20,423 nucleotides of DNA from positions 284,634-305,056 of the forward strand of contig NZ_CP033004.1 in NCBI RefSeq assembly GCF_005080745.1, given 5' to 3'. The position numbers were made by a program, and so were the translations under genes. This document shows positions 1-7,988 of the stretch, one piece after another (the first letter of the stretch is position 1; each line of letters starts with the position of its first letter). Under the pieces are notes generated by a model that searched no databases, was not told the DNA's origin, and saw only the letters and a program-made list of their open reading frames with translations. The DNA comes from Buchnera aphidicola (Melaphis rhois) (GTDB taxonomy: Bacteria > Pseudomonadota > Gammaproteobacteria > Enterobacterales > Enterobacteriaceae).

Positions 1-1884
1 CCGCGTATTGAAGGGATAGTAAAAAGTACAGATAAAGGATTTGGATTTTTAGAAATCGATTCTCAGACGAGCTATTTTATACCACCAAAAGAAATGAAAA
101 AGATCATGCATGGTGATCGTATTATAGCAAAATTAAAAATAGAAAACGATCGAGAGGTTGTCTGTCCAGAAGTATTAGTGGAACCATTTTTATCTAGATT
201 TGTAGGCCGTATTCAAAAGTTTAAAGAAACTTTTTATATAAAACCAGATTATCCATTTTTGAGAGAAGCAATTGTTTGTACTGTATCATGCACTTTACCA
301 AAAAATGTTAAAACAGGAGATTGGGCTATAGCTATATTAATACAACATAAATTAAAAGGAGATTATAGGTTTTCTGCTGAATTAATAAAGTTTATTATTA
401 ATCAAGACAGTCCTTTAGTACCATGGTTAGTTACTTTATCACGTCATCAGCTAGAAACATCAGAACCAAAATTAAAAATAGATGATATCAATTTTTATGA
501 TAACTTTTCAAGAACAGATCTTACTGACTTAGAATTCATTACTATTGATCATTGCTCTACAAAAGATATTGATGATGCTCTGTTCATAAAAAAAAAATCA
601 TCTGGAATGTTTAGCTTAATCGTTGCCATTTCTGATCCTACTTCTTACATTTATCCAGGAAGTAAAATAGACAATATTGCGTCAAAAAGGGGTTTTACTA
701 ATTATCTACCTGGTTTAAATATTCCTATGCTTCCACGAATTTTATCTGAAGATAAGTGTTCTTTGAAAATGAACCAACGTCGTCCTGCTATTGCCTGTAA
801 AATGTTATTTAATTATGATGGAAAAATATTATATGATAAAACCAACTTTTCTTTAACATGGATAACGTCTAAATCTCAATTATCATATGATTCTGTATCA
901 GATTGGTTAGAAAATAAAGGAACATGGTTTCCAGAATCTAACTTAATAGCTAACCAGCTGTTATTGTTAAATGAGTTATGTAATTTAAGAACTAAATGGA
1001 GAGAAAAGTATGCATTATTATTTAAAGATCGTCCAGAATATGTATTTAAATTATCTAGCGAATTCAAAATATTAGGAATATATATTGAACCTAAACGAAT
1101 AGCTCATAAAATTATTGAAGAAGCAATGATAGCAGCTAATGTATGTGCAGCAAAATTACTATCAGATAAATTTGGATTTGGAGTATACAATATACATTCT
1201 GGATTCGATCCTACTAATGCTGAATACGCTATTTCATTGCTATCTAAATATAACATTGCATTCAATGCAAACGAAATTCAAACGTTGTCAGGATTTTGTA
1301 AATTAAGACGTGAATTGGATAATATCTCTAATGAGTATCTTGATAATCGTATTCAAAAACTTTTGTCTTTTGGAGAAATTAATAATAAACCAGGTCCTCA
1401 TTTTGCTTTAGGATTTCCAGTTTATGCTACATGGACATCTCCTATTAGAAAATACGGTGACATCATTAATCATCGTTTGATAAAAATAATTATTACAGGA
1501 AAAGGTGAAGCTATTGCTCCTAGTAATGATGCTTTATTAACAATTAATGATCGTCGTCGTCGTATAAGGATAGCAGAAAGAGATGTAGAAGATTGGTTAT
1601 ATACTTCGTTTTTAAAAGAAATGGATTATAGAAAAAAAATTTTTAATGCTAAAATTACTGATATATTTCGTGCTGGTATGAAAGTAAAATTGTTAGAGAA
1701 TGGAGCTAATGTTTTTATACCGGCTCCTTTTTTGCATAATATTAGAAATGAGTTAGTGTGCAATAAAGAAAAAGGTATTGTATATATTATGGGTAAAAAA
1801 CATTATGTTATTTCTAACATTATCAAAGTCATATTAATAGACATTAAAATAGAAACGAGAAGTATTATAGGTAAACCTATTTGA
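1..1884 (+). CDS. rnb: Exoribonuclease II (RNase II), 5'-truncated by window edge
   Basis: This enzyme degrades single-stranded RNA processively from the 3' end and takes part in mRNA decay. The frame is open from base 1, so the gene starts before the window. The first visible residues (PRIEGIV) match about residue 20 of E. coli RNase II, so about 19 codons are missing. The first in-frame ATG, at 94, is internal. The 627 visible codons plus 19 give about 646 residues, against 644 in E. coli. Order: cold-shock RNA-binding region, RNB catalytic domain, C-terminal S1 domain. The catalytic aspartates of the TID-x5-D-I-D-D motif are encoded at 547, 565, 571 and 574. SPIRKYGD (around 1438-1461) and AERDVEDWLY (around 1573-1602) are also conserved. 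An A10 run lies at 588-597 inside the frame. A hairpin follows the stop. Confidence 0.97.
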   Translation, partial: PRIEGIVKSTDKGFGFLEIDSQTSYFIPPKEMKKIMHGDRIIAKLKIENDREVVCPEVLVEPFLSRFVGRIQKFKETFYIKPDYPFLREAIVCTVSCTLPKNVKTGDWAIAILIQHKLKGDYRFSAELIKFIINQDSPLVPWLVTLSRHQLETSEPKLKIDDINFYDNFSRTDLTDLEFITIDHCSTKDIDDALFIKKKSSGMFSLIVAISDPTSYIYPGSKIDNIASKRGFTNYLPGLNIPMLPRILSEDKCSLKMNQRRPAIACKMLFNYDGKILYDKTNFSLTWITSKSQLSYDSVSDWLENKGTWFPESNLIANQLLLLNELCNLRTKWREKYALLFKDRPEYVFKLSSEFKILGIYIEPKRIAHKIIEEAMIAANVCAAKLLSDKFGFGVYNIHSGFDPTNAEYAISLLSKYNIAFNANEIQTLSGFCKLRRELDNISNEYLDNRIQKLLSFGEINNKPGPHFALGFPVYATWTSPIRKYGDIINHRLIKIIITGKGEAIAPSNDALLTINDRRRRIRIAERDVEDWLYTSFLKEMDYRKKIFNAKITDIFRAGMKVKLLENGANVFIPAPFLHNIRNELVCNKEKGIVYIMGKKHYVISNIIKVILIDIKIETRSIIGKPI

Positions 1885-1916
1885 TAGGATAATTATACTG
1901 TTATAAATTTAACTAA

Positions 1917-1950
1917 ATATTGCCCAAAATGTGTTGAATTAGGGCAGTAT
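1917..1950 (+). terminator. Possible rnb terminator hairpin
   Basis: ATATTGCCC (1917-1925) can pair with GGGCAGTAT (1942-1950) over 9 bp with one G-U pair and a 16-nt loop, followed by a T/A-rich stretch. It is one of few GC-containing stems in the intergenic DNA and lies 33 bases after the rnb stop. There is no clean U-tract, so termination is uncertain. AATTATACTG (1891-1900) is perfectly complementary to 1945-1954 and would compete for the same right arm. Confidence 0.4.
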
Positions 1951-2050
1951 AATTTATATATATAGAAGATTTAAAGTTAATATTATAGTTAAATTTATTG
2001 AAATAATTTAACATTATATTTTTAATTTTAATAGGAAATCATGCAATATA

Positions 2051-2078
2051 TTTAAATGTTTTGATATGGTATTATAAT
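2051..2078 (+). promoter_or_regulatory. Candidate sigma-70 promoter for ychE
   Basis: TTTAAA (2051-2056, 4 of 6 to the -35 consensus) is followed after 16 nt by a perfect TATAAT (2073-2078). The predicted start near 2085 would leave a leader of about 28 nt before the ychE ATG. TATAAT is common by chance in DNA this AT-rich, so confidence is modest. Confidence 0.35.
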
Positions 2079-2112
2079 TTTTATTTATTCTAAGATAATT
2101 TCGGAGTGAAAT

Positions 2113-2766
2113 ATGAATATTTCCGTTTTTGATTTATCCGCTTATATAAGTTTTTTTTTCAGCTTATTTGCTTTAGTTAATCCTATCGGTATGATTCCTA
2201 TTTTTACTAGTATGACTAATGCTCAATCTATAAAAGAAAGAAATAAAACGAATTTTACTGCAAATGTGGCAGTAATTTTTATTTTATTTTTCGCATTACT
2301 TTTTGGAAACATCATTTTAGATTTGTTTAATATTTCTTTAAATTCTTTTCGTATTTCTGGAGGAATATTAATTATTTCTATCGCATTTTCTATGGTTAAT
2401 GGAAAATTAATAGCAAATATAAAAAATAATAAAGATAATATTGATTCTAAAAATAATTTAACAACTAGTAGTATCGCTGTTGTTCCATTAGCTATGCCTT
2501 TAATAGCAGGACCAGGAGCAATAAGTTCTACCATTATTTGGAGTACGCATTATTCTAGCTGGATGAATATATTAGGATGTACCATTACGATAATTCTATT
2601 TTCGTGTTTATGTTGGTGTTTATTTAGAATAGCACCTATAATTGTAAATGTTATAGGAGAAAGTGGAATTAATATTATGACTAGAATTATGGGTTTATTA
2701 TTAATGGCTATAGGTGTTGAATTTATTATAGTAGGATTAAAATCTATCTTTCTCAATTATATCTAA
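2113..2766 (+). CDS. ychE: MarC-family integral membrane protein YchE
   Basis: A 217-residue inner-membrane protein of the MarC family with about six hydrophobic segments; E. coli YchE is 215 residues. Recognisable conserved stretches are FALVNPIGMIPIF near residues 20-32, NSFRISGGILI near 77-87, PLAMPLIAGPGAISSTI near 125-141, and a TRIMGLLLMAIGVEFI segment near the C-terminus. GGAG lies 6 nt before the ATG. The biochemical function of the family is not established; early links to multiple antibiotic resistance were later withdrawn. It stands alone between rnb and lipB with an 81-bp spacer after it. In E. coli ychE is not next to lipB, so this is a rearranged neighbourhood. Confidence 0.93.
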   Translation: MNISVFDLSAYISFFFSLFALVNPIGMIPIFTSMTNAQSIKERNKTNFTANVAVIFILFFALLFGNIILDLFNISLNSFRISGGILIISIAFSMVNGKLIANIKNNKDNIDSKNNLTTSSIAVVPLAMPLIAGPGAISSTIIWSTHYSSWMNILGCTITIILFSCLCWCLFRIAPIIVNVIGESGINIMTRIMGLLLMAIGVEFIIVGLKSIFLNYI

Positions 2767-2847
2767 TTTTATATTAATGGTATTACGTTGTAATTAATTA
2801 CATATAACATTATATTTTAAGTTATATTAAAGGGTTATTAAATAATT

Positions 2848-3456
2848 GTGAAACTCAATGTTAAAATTCGTAATTTAGGATTACGTAAAATTGAAATGAT
2901 ATCTAATAGCATGAAAGATTTTACTGTAATGCGAAATAAATATACGTTAGATGAAATATGGTTAGTACAACATTATCCTGTATTTACTTACGGAGTTAGT
3001 GAAAAAGAATACAATTGGTTTATTCCTAAGCGTATTCCAATTATATTTATTAATAGAGGAGGAAAAACTACGTATCATGGACCAGGACAAATAGTAACAT
3101 ATTTTTTGTTGGATTTAATACGTCGTAACATAAATATTAAAACGCTCATGTTGTTGATGCAAAATGTAGTAATGTCTACTTTAAAATGTTTTTCTATTCA
3201 TTCATATATATTGGAACAGTTTCCTGGAATATATGTTAATGATAAAAAAATTTGTTCTTTTGGATTACGTATTAAAAAAGGATGTTCATTATATGGTATG
3301 TCGTTAAACATTGACATGGATTTATCTCCTTTTAGTTATATTAATCCTTGCGGTAATAATATTAAAATGACTCAAATAGTTGATGTAAAACCTAATTTAA
3401 ATTTTAGAACTGTTCAACTAGCATTAATGAACAATATTAAGAAATATTTTTTATAA
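2848..3456 (+). CDS. lipB: Lipoyl(octanoyl) transferase LipB
   Basis: LipB moves an octanoyl group from acyl carrier protein to lipoyl domains of 2-oxoacid dehydrogenases and the glycine cleavage H protein. The product has 202 residues. The substrate motif [12 protein letters not shown] is at 70-81, and the catalytic Lys134 (KKICSFGLR) and Cys168 (INPCG) match E. coli Lys135/Cys169. The start is GTG: an in-frame TAA lies only two codons upstream, and no ATG occurs before Met18, which would remove the conserved N-terminus. A weak AGGG at 2831-2834 sits rather far (13 nt) upstream. lipA follows in the same direction, so the two probably form a lipoate operon. In E. coli an additional gene separates them. 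Confidence 0.95.
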   Translation: MKLNVKIRNLGLRKIEMISNSMKDFTVMRNKYTLDEIWLVQHYPVFTYGVSEKEYNWFIPKRIPIIFINRGGKTTYHGPGQIVTYFLLDLIRRNINIKTLMLLMQNVVMSTLKCFSIHSYILEQFPGIYVNDKKICSFGLRIKKGCSLYGMSLNIDMDLSPFSYINPCGNNIKMTQIVDVKPNLNFRTVQLALMNNIKKYFL

Positions 3457-3521
3457 TTGTTATATTTATAGCTATTAAAAAATTCGTAATGTATTATAAA
3501 ATTAATAAGGATTATAAATAC

Positions 3522-4475
3522 ATGTATAAAAAAAAATCAAAAATGTTAAGTAATTTAAATATTAAAAAACTATATAATAAGGAAATATCAATAAAAGTTT
3601 TGTCTAATTTTAACAATAATATTTTGAAAAAACCTAGTTGGATAAAAATTAAATTTCCATATGATACTAGTAAAATCGGCTATACTAAAAATACTTTAAA
3701 AAAAAACAAGTTGAATACTGTTTGTGAACAAGCATTATGTCCTAATTTATCTGAATGTTTTAATAAAGGAACTGCTACATTTATGATTCTCGGTTCTATT
3801 TGTACTAGACGATGTCCTTTTTGCGCAGTAAATTACGGTAAACCATCTTTGGTTGATTTAGATGAACCTCAAAAATTAGTGCAAGCTACAATGGATTTAA
3901 ATATTAATTATATTGTTATTACTTCTGTCGTTCGAGATGATTTAAAAGATAGAGGAGTCAAGCATTTTTTAAAATGTATTCAAGCTATTCGGAAAAAGAA
4001 AACAATCATAATTGAAATTTTAGTACCTGATTTTAAAGGTATGATTGATTATGCGATTAAAACTATTAGTATATCTCCTCCAGATGTATTTAATCACAAC
4101 TTAGAAAATGTACCAAGATTGTACAAATTAGTAAGACCTGGTGCAAATTATAAACAATCATTACAACTGTTAGAACTATTTAAGATTACTAATCCAAATG
4201 TTCCAACCAAATCAGGATTAATGCTAGGATTAGGCGAAAAACAAATGGAAGTAATACAGGTTATGCGAGATTTATTTAATAGTGGTGTAAGTATATTAAC
4301 TTTAGGTCAATACTTACAACCTAGTCCTTCACATCTTCCAGTACAAAGATATATCAGTCCATTAGAATTTTATCAATTAGAAAAAGAAGCATTATCAATT
4401 GGTTTTAAAAAAGCTTTTTGCGGTCCATTCGTTCGTTCATCATATCATGCAGAATTTCAATATAACAAATTATGA
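3522..4475 (+). CDS. lipA: Lipoyl synthase LipA (radical SAM)
   Basis: LipA inserts two sulfur atoms into protein-bound octanoyl groups, completing the lipoyl cofactor started by LipB. An ATG at 3489 opens the same frame, but I place the start at 3522. AAGGA (3507-3511) is 10 nt upstream of it, and with this start the six cluster cysteines fall at 68, 73, 79 (auxiliary cluster) and 94, 98, 101 (CxxxCxxC, radical-SAM cluster), the same numbers as in E. coli. The product then has 317 residues against 321. The C-terminal RSSYHA, whose serine ligates the auxiliary cluster, is present. The extreme N-terminus is Lys/Asn-rich and not conserved. A9 runs occur at 3528-3536 and 3698-3706. The stop lies 44 bp from the convergent end of pyrF. 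Confidence 0.96.
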   Translation: MYKKKSKMLSNLNIKKLYNKEISIKVLSNFNNNILKKPSWIKIKFPYDTSKIGYTKNTLKKNKLNTVCEQALCPNLSECFNKGTATFMILGSICTRRCPFCAVNYGKPSLVDLDEPQKLVQATMDLNINYIVITSVVRDDLKDRGVKHFLKCIQAIRKKKTIIIEILVPDFKGMIDYAIKTISISPPDVFNHNLENVPRLYKLVRPGANYKQSLQLLELFKITNPNVPTKSGLMLGLGEKQMEVIQVMRDLFNSGVSILTLGQYLQPSPSHLPVQRYISPLEFYQLEKEALSIGFKKAFCGPFVRSSYHAEFQYNKL

Positions 4476-4519
4476 TTTATTTTTAGCAATCTGCAATTTC
4501 TATAAGTATGTGATATTAA

Positions 4520-5215
4520 TTAAACGTTTCGTAACTTTATTAATGGATCTTTTAATGATGTAATACTTCTTCCAAGTACGATGTAATCAATATTATATTT
4601 TTTTGCTAGTTTAGGAGTAATGACATTTTTTTGGTCGTCAAAAGAACCTTTTTGAAATCGAATTCCAGGAGTTAAGATTTTTAAAGCATCTCCTAATTCT
4701 TTTTTTATAGTTAAAACTGTTTGACCTGGGCAAATGATACCATCTAAACTACACTTTTTTGCTAATTTTGATAACATCAAAACGTAACTTTCAGTTGACA
4801 TATTGATTCCTATAGTACGTATGTCTTTCTCATTAAGACTAGTTAATATTGTTACTCCCATTAGCAATGGTTTTTTTTGAAAAGGTTCTAAAGCTAATTT
4901 AGCTGATTGTAGCATTTTTAAGCCACCACAAATATGAACACTTATCATCCATACACCCAAATCAGCTGCAGCTTTTACTGCCCCAAATACTGTATTAGGA
5001 ATATCATGAAATTTTAAATCTAAAAAAACATTAAATTTCATTTTGTGTAATGTCCGTATAAATTCATGTCCAAATAAGGTAAACATTATTTTTCCTATTT
5101 TTAATGCATATATTTTAGGATCAAGATTATTTATTAAATTCATAGCTTGTGTTTTATCATAAAAATCTAAAGCAATAATTATTGTAGGACTTTTAAAAGA
5201 ATTTAATAAAGTCAT
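4520..5215 (-). CDS. pyrF: Orotidine 5'-phosphate decarboxylase
   Basis: PyrF catalyses the last step of UMP synthesis, decarboxylation of orotidine monophosphate. The 231-residue protein is a single TIM barrel, 14 residues shorter than the E. coli protein. Active-site residues are in place: Asp17 (ALDF), Lys39 (ALKIGK) and the DLKFHDIPNT signature with Asp66, Lys68 and Asp71. PGIRFQKG and VLGRSIT near the C-terminus hold the phosphate-binding arginines. The first ATG of the frame fits the conserved N-terminus but has no clear Shine-Dalgarno sequence. A good promoter lies just upstream (see 5247-5274). The gene is convergent with lipA and divergent from ribA, as it is from ribA in E. coli. 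Confidence 0.96.
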   Translation of the reverse strand: MTLLNSFKSPTIIIALDFYDKTQAMNLINNLDPKIYALKIGKIMFTLFGHEFIRTLHKMKFNVFLDLKFHDIPNTVFGAVKAAADLGVWMISVHICGGLKMLQSAKLALEPFQKKPLLMGVTILTSLNEKDIRTIGINMSTESYVLMLSKLAKKCSLDGIICPGQTVLTIKKELGDALKILTPGIRFQKGSFDDQKNVITPKLAKKYNIDYIVLGRSITSLKDPLIKLRNV

Positions 5216-5246
5216 ATTTTGTCATCGTATACTAAAGATATATATT

Positions 5247-5274
5247 ATTATATCGGTATTTGCGTAAATGTCTA
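5247..5274 (-). promoter_or_regulatory. Sigma-70-type promoter for pyrF
   Basis: On the minus strand TAGACA (5274-5269, 5 of 6 to the -35 consensus) is followed after 16 nt by a perfect TATAAT (5252-5247). The predicted start near 5240 gives a leader of about 25 nt. Position, spacing and the rare GACA core make this one of the best promoter candidates in the window. Confidence 0.5.
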
Positions 5275-5401
5275 ATATCGCTTTCGTATTAGAACTGTGT
5301 TTTGGTCTGTTAAGTTGTTGTACTTAATATTATAATGTCTAATTTTTAGTTTTAAAAAACATTTAATGATTTTCGATCAAAAATATGACATCATAAATAC
5401 G

Positions 5402-5422
5402 ATTACTATTTTAAATAGTAAT
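5402..5422. repeat. Perfect 21-nt hyphenated palindrome
   Basis: ATTACTATTT and AAATAGTAAT are exact reverse complements separated by a single T. The short centre suits a DNA operator-like site more than an RNA hairpin. It is 187 bp upstream of pyrF and 409 bp upstream of ribA. Chance occurrence in AT-rich DNA cannot be excluded. Confidence 0.4.
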
Positions 5423-5830
5423 TATTTGAAATAAATAAAAAATTTATATTTATTAGATTCTTTAATTTTAATCGTTGAATAAAATACGAAATAGCTTTAA
5501 ATATATTTCATATAAGTATATTGACTAAAAAAACAATAGCAATAATGACTTAATTATACTCAGTGAAAATTCATAGATACTGAATCTATAAGAATAATGT
5601 GAAACTATTTTACATTTTATTGATCTTGAACAAGTTATATATTTACTAGAAACAACATATGAAAGAATTTTATTTATATGATTTTAAATATATTTATGAT
5701 ATGTAAATAATGTTGTTATCAATTTAAATTATTATCAGTAATAATTATATATTAACAAGATTATCGTATATATTTTAAGAGTAAACAATTTACTACATAT
5801 AAAATTTTAATAAACAATAATGGAGAGTAT

Positions 5831-6430
5831 ATGCAGCTTAAAAGGATAGCGGAAGCTAAATTACCCACTCTATTTGGCGAATTTTTAATGGTTGTATTTG
5901 AAGAAAAAAATGGAGGAAAAAACCATGTAGCTCTAATTTATGGAGATATTACACACCATAATCCAGTTTTGTCAAGAATTCATTCTGAATGTCTTTCTGG
6001 CGATGCATTGTTTAGTTTACGTTGTGATTGTGGATTTCAATTACAGTCAGCATTAATGACCATCGTAAAAGCTGGTAGTGGAGTTCTTATATATCATCGA
6101 CAAGAAGGAAGAAATATCGGTTTATCAAACAAAATTCGAGCTTATGCTTTACAAGATATTGGTTTAGATACAGTTGAAGCAAACCATTATTTAGGATTTT
6201 CTGAAGACGAACGAGATTTTACTTTTTGCGCTGATATATTTAAATTATTAAACATTACAAAAATACGATTATTAACTAATAATCCACTAAAAGTAAAAAT
6301 ATTAAATAAAAACGGCATAAAAATAATAGAAAGAATATCATTAGTTGTAGGAAGAAATTTTAATAATTCTAAATATTTAAACACTAAAGCAGAAAAAATG
6401 GGTCATATTTTACCTATCGAAAATAAATAA
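5831..6430 (+). CDS. ribA: GTP cyclohydrolase II
   Basis: RibA opens the GTP ring and releases formate, the first committed step of riboflavin synthesis. The product has 199 residues against 196 in E. coli. The zinc ligands Cys54, Cys65 and Cys67 (HSEC and RCDCGFQ), the [10 protein letters not shown] loop near 88-97, the KIRAYALQD segment near 101-109 and the catalytic Asp126/Arg128 (SEDERDF) all align with the E. coli enzyme. GGAG (5822-5825) lies 5 nt before the ATG. The gene stands alone, divergent from pyrF, with no other riboflavin gene nearby. The frame is intact and the sequence well conserved, which fits a function retained for the host or for flavoenzymes. Confidence 0.97.
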   Translation: MQLKRIAEAKLPTLFGEFLMVVFEEKNGGKNHVALIYGDITHHNPVLSRIHSECLSGDALFSLRCDCGFQLQSALMTIVKAGSGVLIYHRQEGRNIGLSNKIRAYALQDIGLDTVEANHYLGFSEDERDFTFCADIFKLLNITKIRLLTNNPLKVKILNKNGIKIIERISLVVGRNFNNSKYLNTKAEKMGHILPIENK

Positions 6431-6618
6431 TATTTAGGTTTTAAATTAAATTAATAAAATTTATTATAATAATATTATATAACATCTAATGTTAATTTTA
6501 TATTATTATTTTAAAAGATATTTTTAATTGTATTATTTAACTAAGTAATATTTTTTAGTTTCCCGGTTTCTGAAATAAATTAAAGCATATTGTTCATAAT
6601 AAATAATTATTACTATTA

Positions 6619-6664
6619 TATGTAGGCATTTTATGTCTATTTTAATTTATTGCATGCCTACATA
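6619..6664. repeat. 11-bp perfect inverted repeat, hairpin or terminator after ribA
   Basis: TATGTAGGCAT (6619-6629) and ATGCCTACATA (6654-6664) are exact reverse complements with a 24-nt loop. The GGC/GCC core is unusual in this AT desert. It begins 188 bases after the ribA stop. It could end ribA transcription, protect the 3' end of the mRNA, or be a relic of a structured RNA. No U-tract follows on the + strand. Confidence 0.45.
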
Positions 6665-7249
6665 ATAATTAATATTTTAAAAAATAGTTAAAAAATAATA
6701 ATTTTTTAATATTTAAGAAAATTTAATTTAATAATTTAATATATTTACATAATTATTATGATTTAGATAAGTTATATTAAGTTATAATTTTAAATATTCG
6801 TAATATATTATGTAATATATTTAAATTATAAAAAATATTATTCTTATATTATAAAAATTATCTAATTTAATAATTTTTCTTTAAAAACGATATTAATAGA
6901 ATACAAAACTATACGTATTTGTAATATGTTCTAAATGGTAAAATATTAATTTAATATTATAAGTTAAATAAACACATAATAGAATATTGTATAAAATCAA
7001 GTTCGATAGTTTACTAATTTAATAGTTGTATCTTTAATTAAATTCTTTTTTTAAGTATAGTATACATTTTAATTAAATTTATTATAATAAATTATATAAT
7101 TTGCGTATTATATGAATAAATGAAATCTTATATATTTAAAATCTTTATAATAAGAATTTTATAAATATTCTTATTAATAGAAATAGTGTTTTAATCATTT
7201 TAGATTACGATGCTGTTCAGTTTATGTTTTGAAACTTCTATCTTAATTT

Positions 7250-7513
7250 ATGTATTTGTATTTGTTAGGTCTAATAGTTCTCTTTTTTCGACTACTAATC
7301 TATTTGAGAGTGTATAGTTTTAGTAACTTATTAGAATCGAAACTATTTACAATTGGTATTTTACATTGTTTTAACGTGTTTATCTTTTATTTAATTTTTT
7401 CTGATTTGTTTTTACATTTTATTTTGTTAATTATTACGTTAAATTTTTTAACATTTTTAAAAGTTTTTAAAAAATATTTTTCTTTTAAGCTCAAAAATTC
7501 GAATATTATTTAA
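7250..7513 (+). CDS. Doubtful hydrophobic 87-residue ORF
   Basis: I do not recognise this protein. It is almost wholly Leu, Ile, Phe, Tyr and Val with two or three possible membrane segments, and ends in a short Lys-rich tail. The ATG follows an in-frame TAA by one codon, and no Shine-Dalgarno sequence precedes it. A T-rich strand automatically yields Phe/Leu/Ile codons, so a chance open frame is a serious alternative. It lies alone in the long AT-rich spacer between ribA and cls. It may be a remnant, a lineage-specific small membrane protein, or nothing. Confidence 0.2.
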   Translation: MYLYLLGLIVLFFRLLIYLRVYSFSNLLESKLFTIGILHCFNVFIFYLIFSDLFLHFILLIITLNFLTFLKVFKKYFSFKLKNSNII

Positions 7514-7988
7514 AAATTTTTTAGTATGTTATTCATTATTGTAATATTAAAATATGTTATATAGTAACTTTATGCAATAATAAGAAATTTAGAGAAAGGA
7601 GTCTTAATTTTTAATTTTATAGAAAGGTAGTTTCAATTATTTAAAATATATTATTAAATTTAAATATTTTATTTATATTTTAGAGATTATATTTTAACTT
7701 ATTATATATTTATTTCGAACATTTATACAAATGAATTTTATATTTATATAATGTAATATATGATGTGTTGTTATAAAGGTTCACGTATTGATTTTTAATT
7801 TTCATAAGAGCGTATAAATTTTATTTATCAAATATAATTTATTTGAGATATCAGTATTATTTTTAAATAATGATTTTATCTCTCCATAGGTACTATAGTT
7901 CAGTATATAAAATATTTACTTTGTTGTTTGTATAGAACTTTACAATGAAAAATAAAATAAACTACAATTAAAAATACTTAAAACAATT

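Larger units (their letters stand above)
5216..5830. other. 615-bp divergent pyrF-ribA spacer, no gene seen
   Basis: No convincing ORF, tRNA or repeat family is visible. The right end holds the ribA ribosome-binding site, and the left end the pyrF promoter. In the middle is a perfect hyphenated palindrome (5402-5422) and a smaller hairpin, ATAGAT/ATCTAT (5573-5589). In E. coli the same divergent pair is separated by pgpB, lapA and lapB, so this spacer is probably what is left after their deletion. I could not identify any residual coding segment. Confidence 0.6.
6431..7988. other. 1.56-kb AT-rich gene-poor region
   Basis: This is the largest non-coding stretch in the window. It contains an 11-bp-arm hairpin (6619-6664), one weak hydrophobic ORF (7250-7513) and an orphan Shine-Dalgarno-like AAGGAGT (7596-7602) with no usable start codon behind it. 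Otherwise it is runs of A and T. Gene order on its two sides matches E. coli segments in opposite orientation, so an ancestral inversion junction probably lies here. I saw no alignable remnant of a known gene. Confidence 0.6.

Noticed and set aside
2223..2534. Minus-strand open frame of 103 codons opposite ychE.
   Set aside because: Antisense to a well-conserved membrane protein; low-complexity hydrophobic product, no independent support.
5199..5215. pyrF and trpB share an identical 17-nt start region (5199-5215 and 13605-13621).
   Set aside because: Both families naturally begin with Met-Thr-Leu-Leu-like residues, and limited codon choice in AT-rich DNA can give the identity. There is no wider repeat.
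6999..7012. AGTTCGATAG resembles a tRNA T-loop.
   Set aside because: The flanking bases do not form a 5-bp T-stem and there is no acceptor stem around it.
7889..7955. GGTACTATAGTTCAGTAT resembles the 5' half of a tRNA.
   Set aside because: No complementary 3' acceptor strand, no GGTTCGA T-arm and no anticodon stem at the right distance were found.
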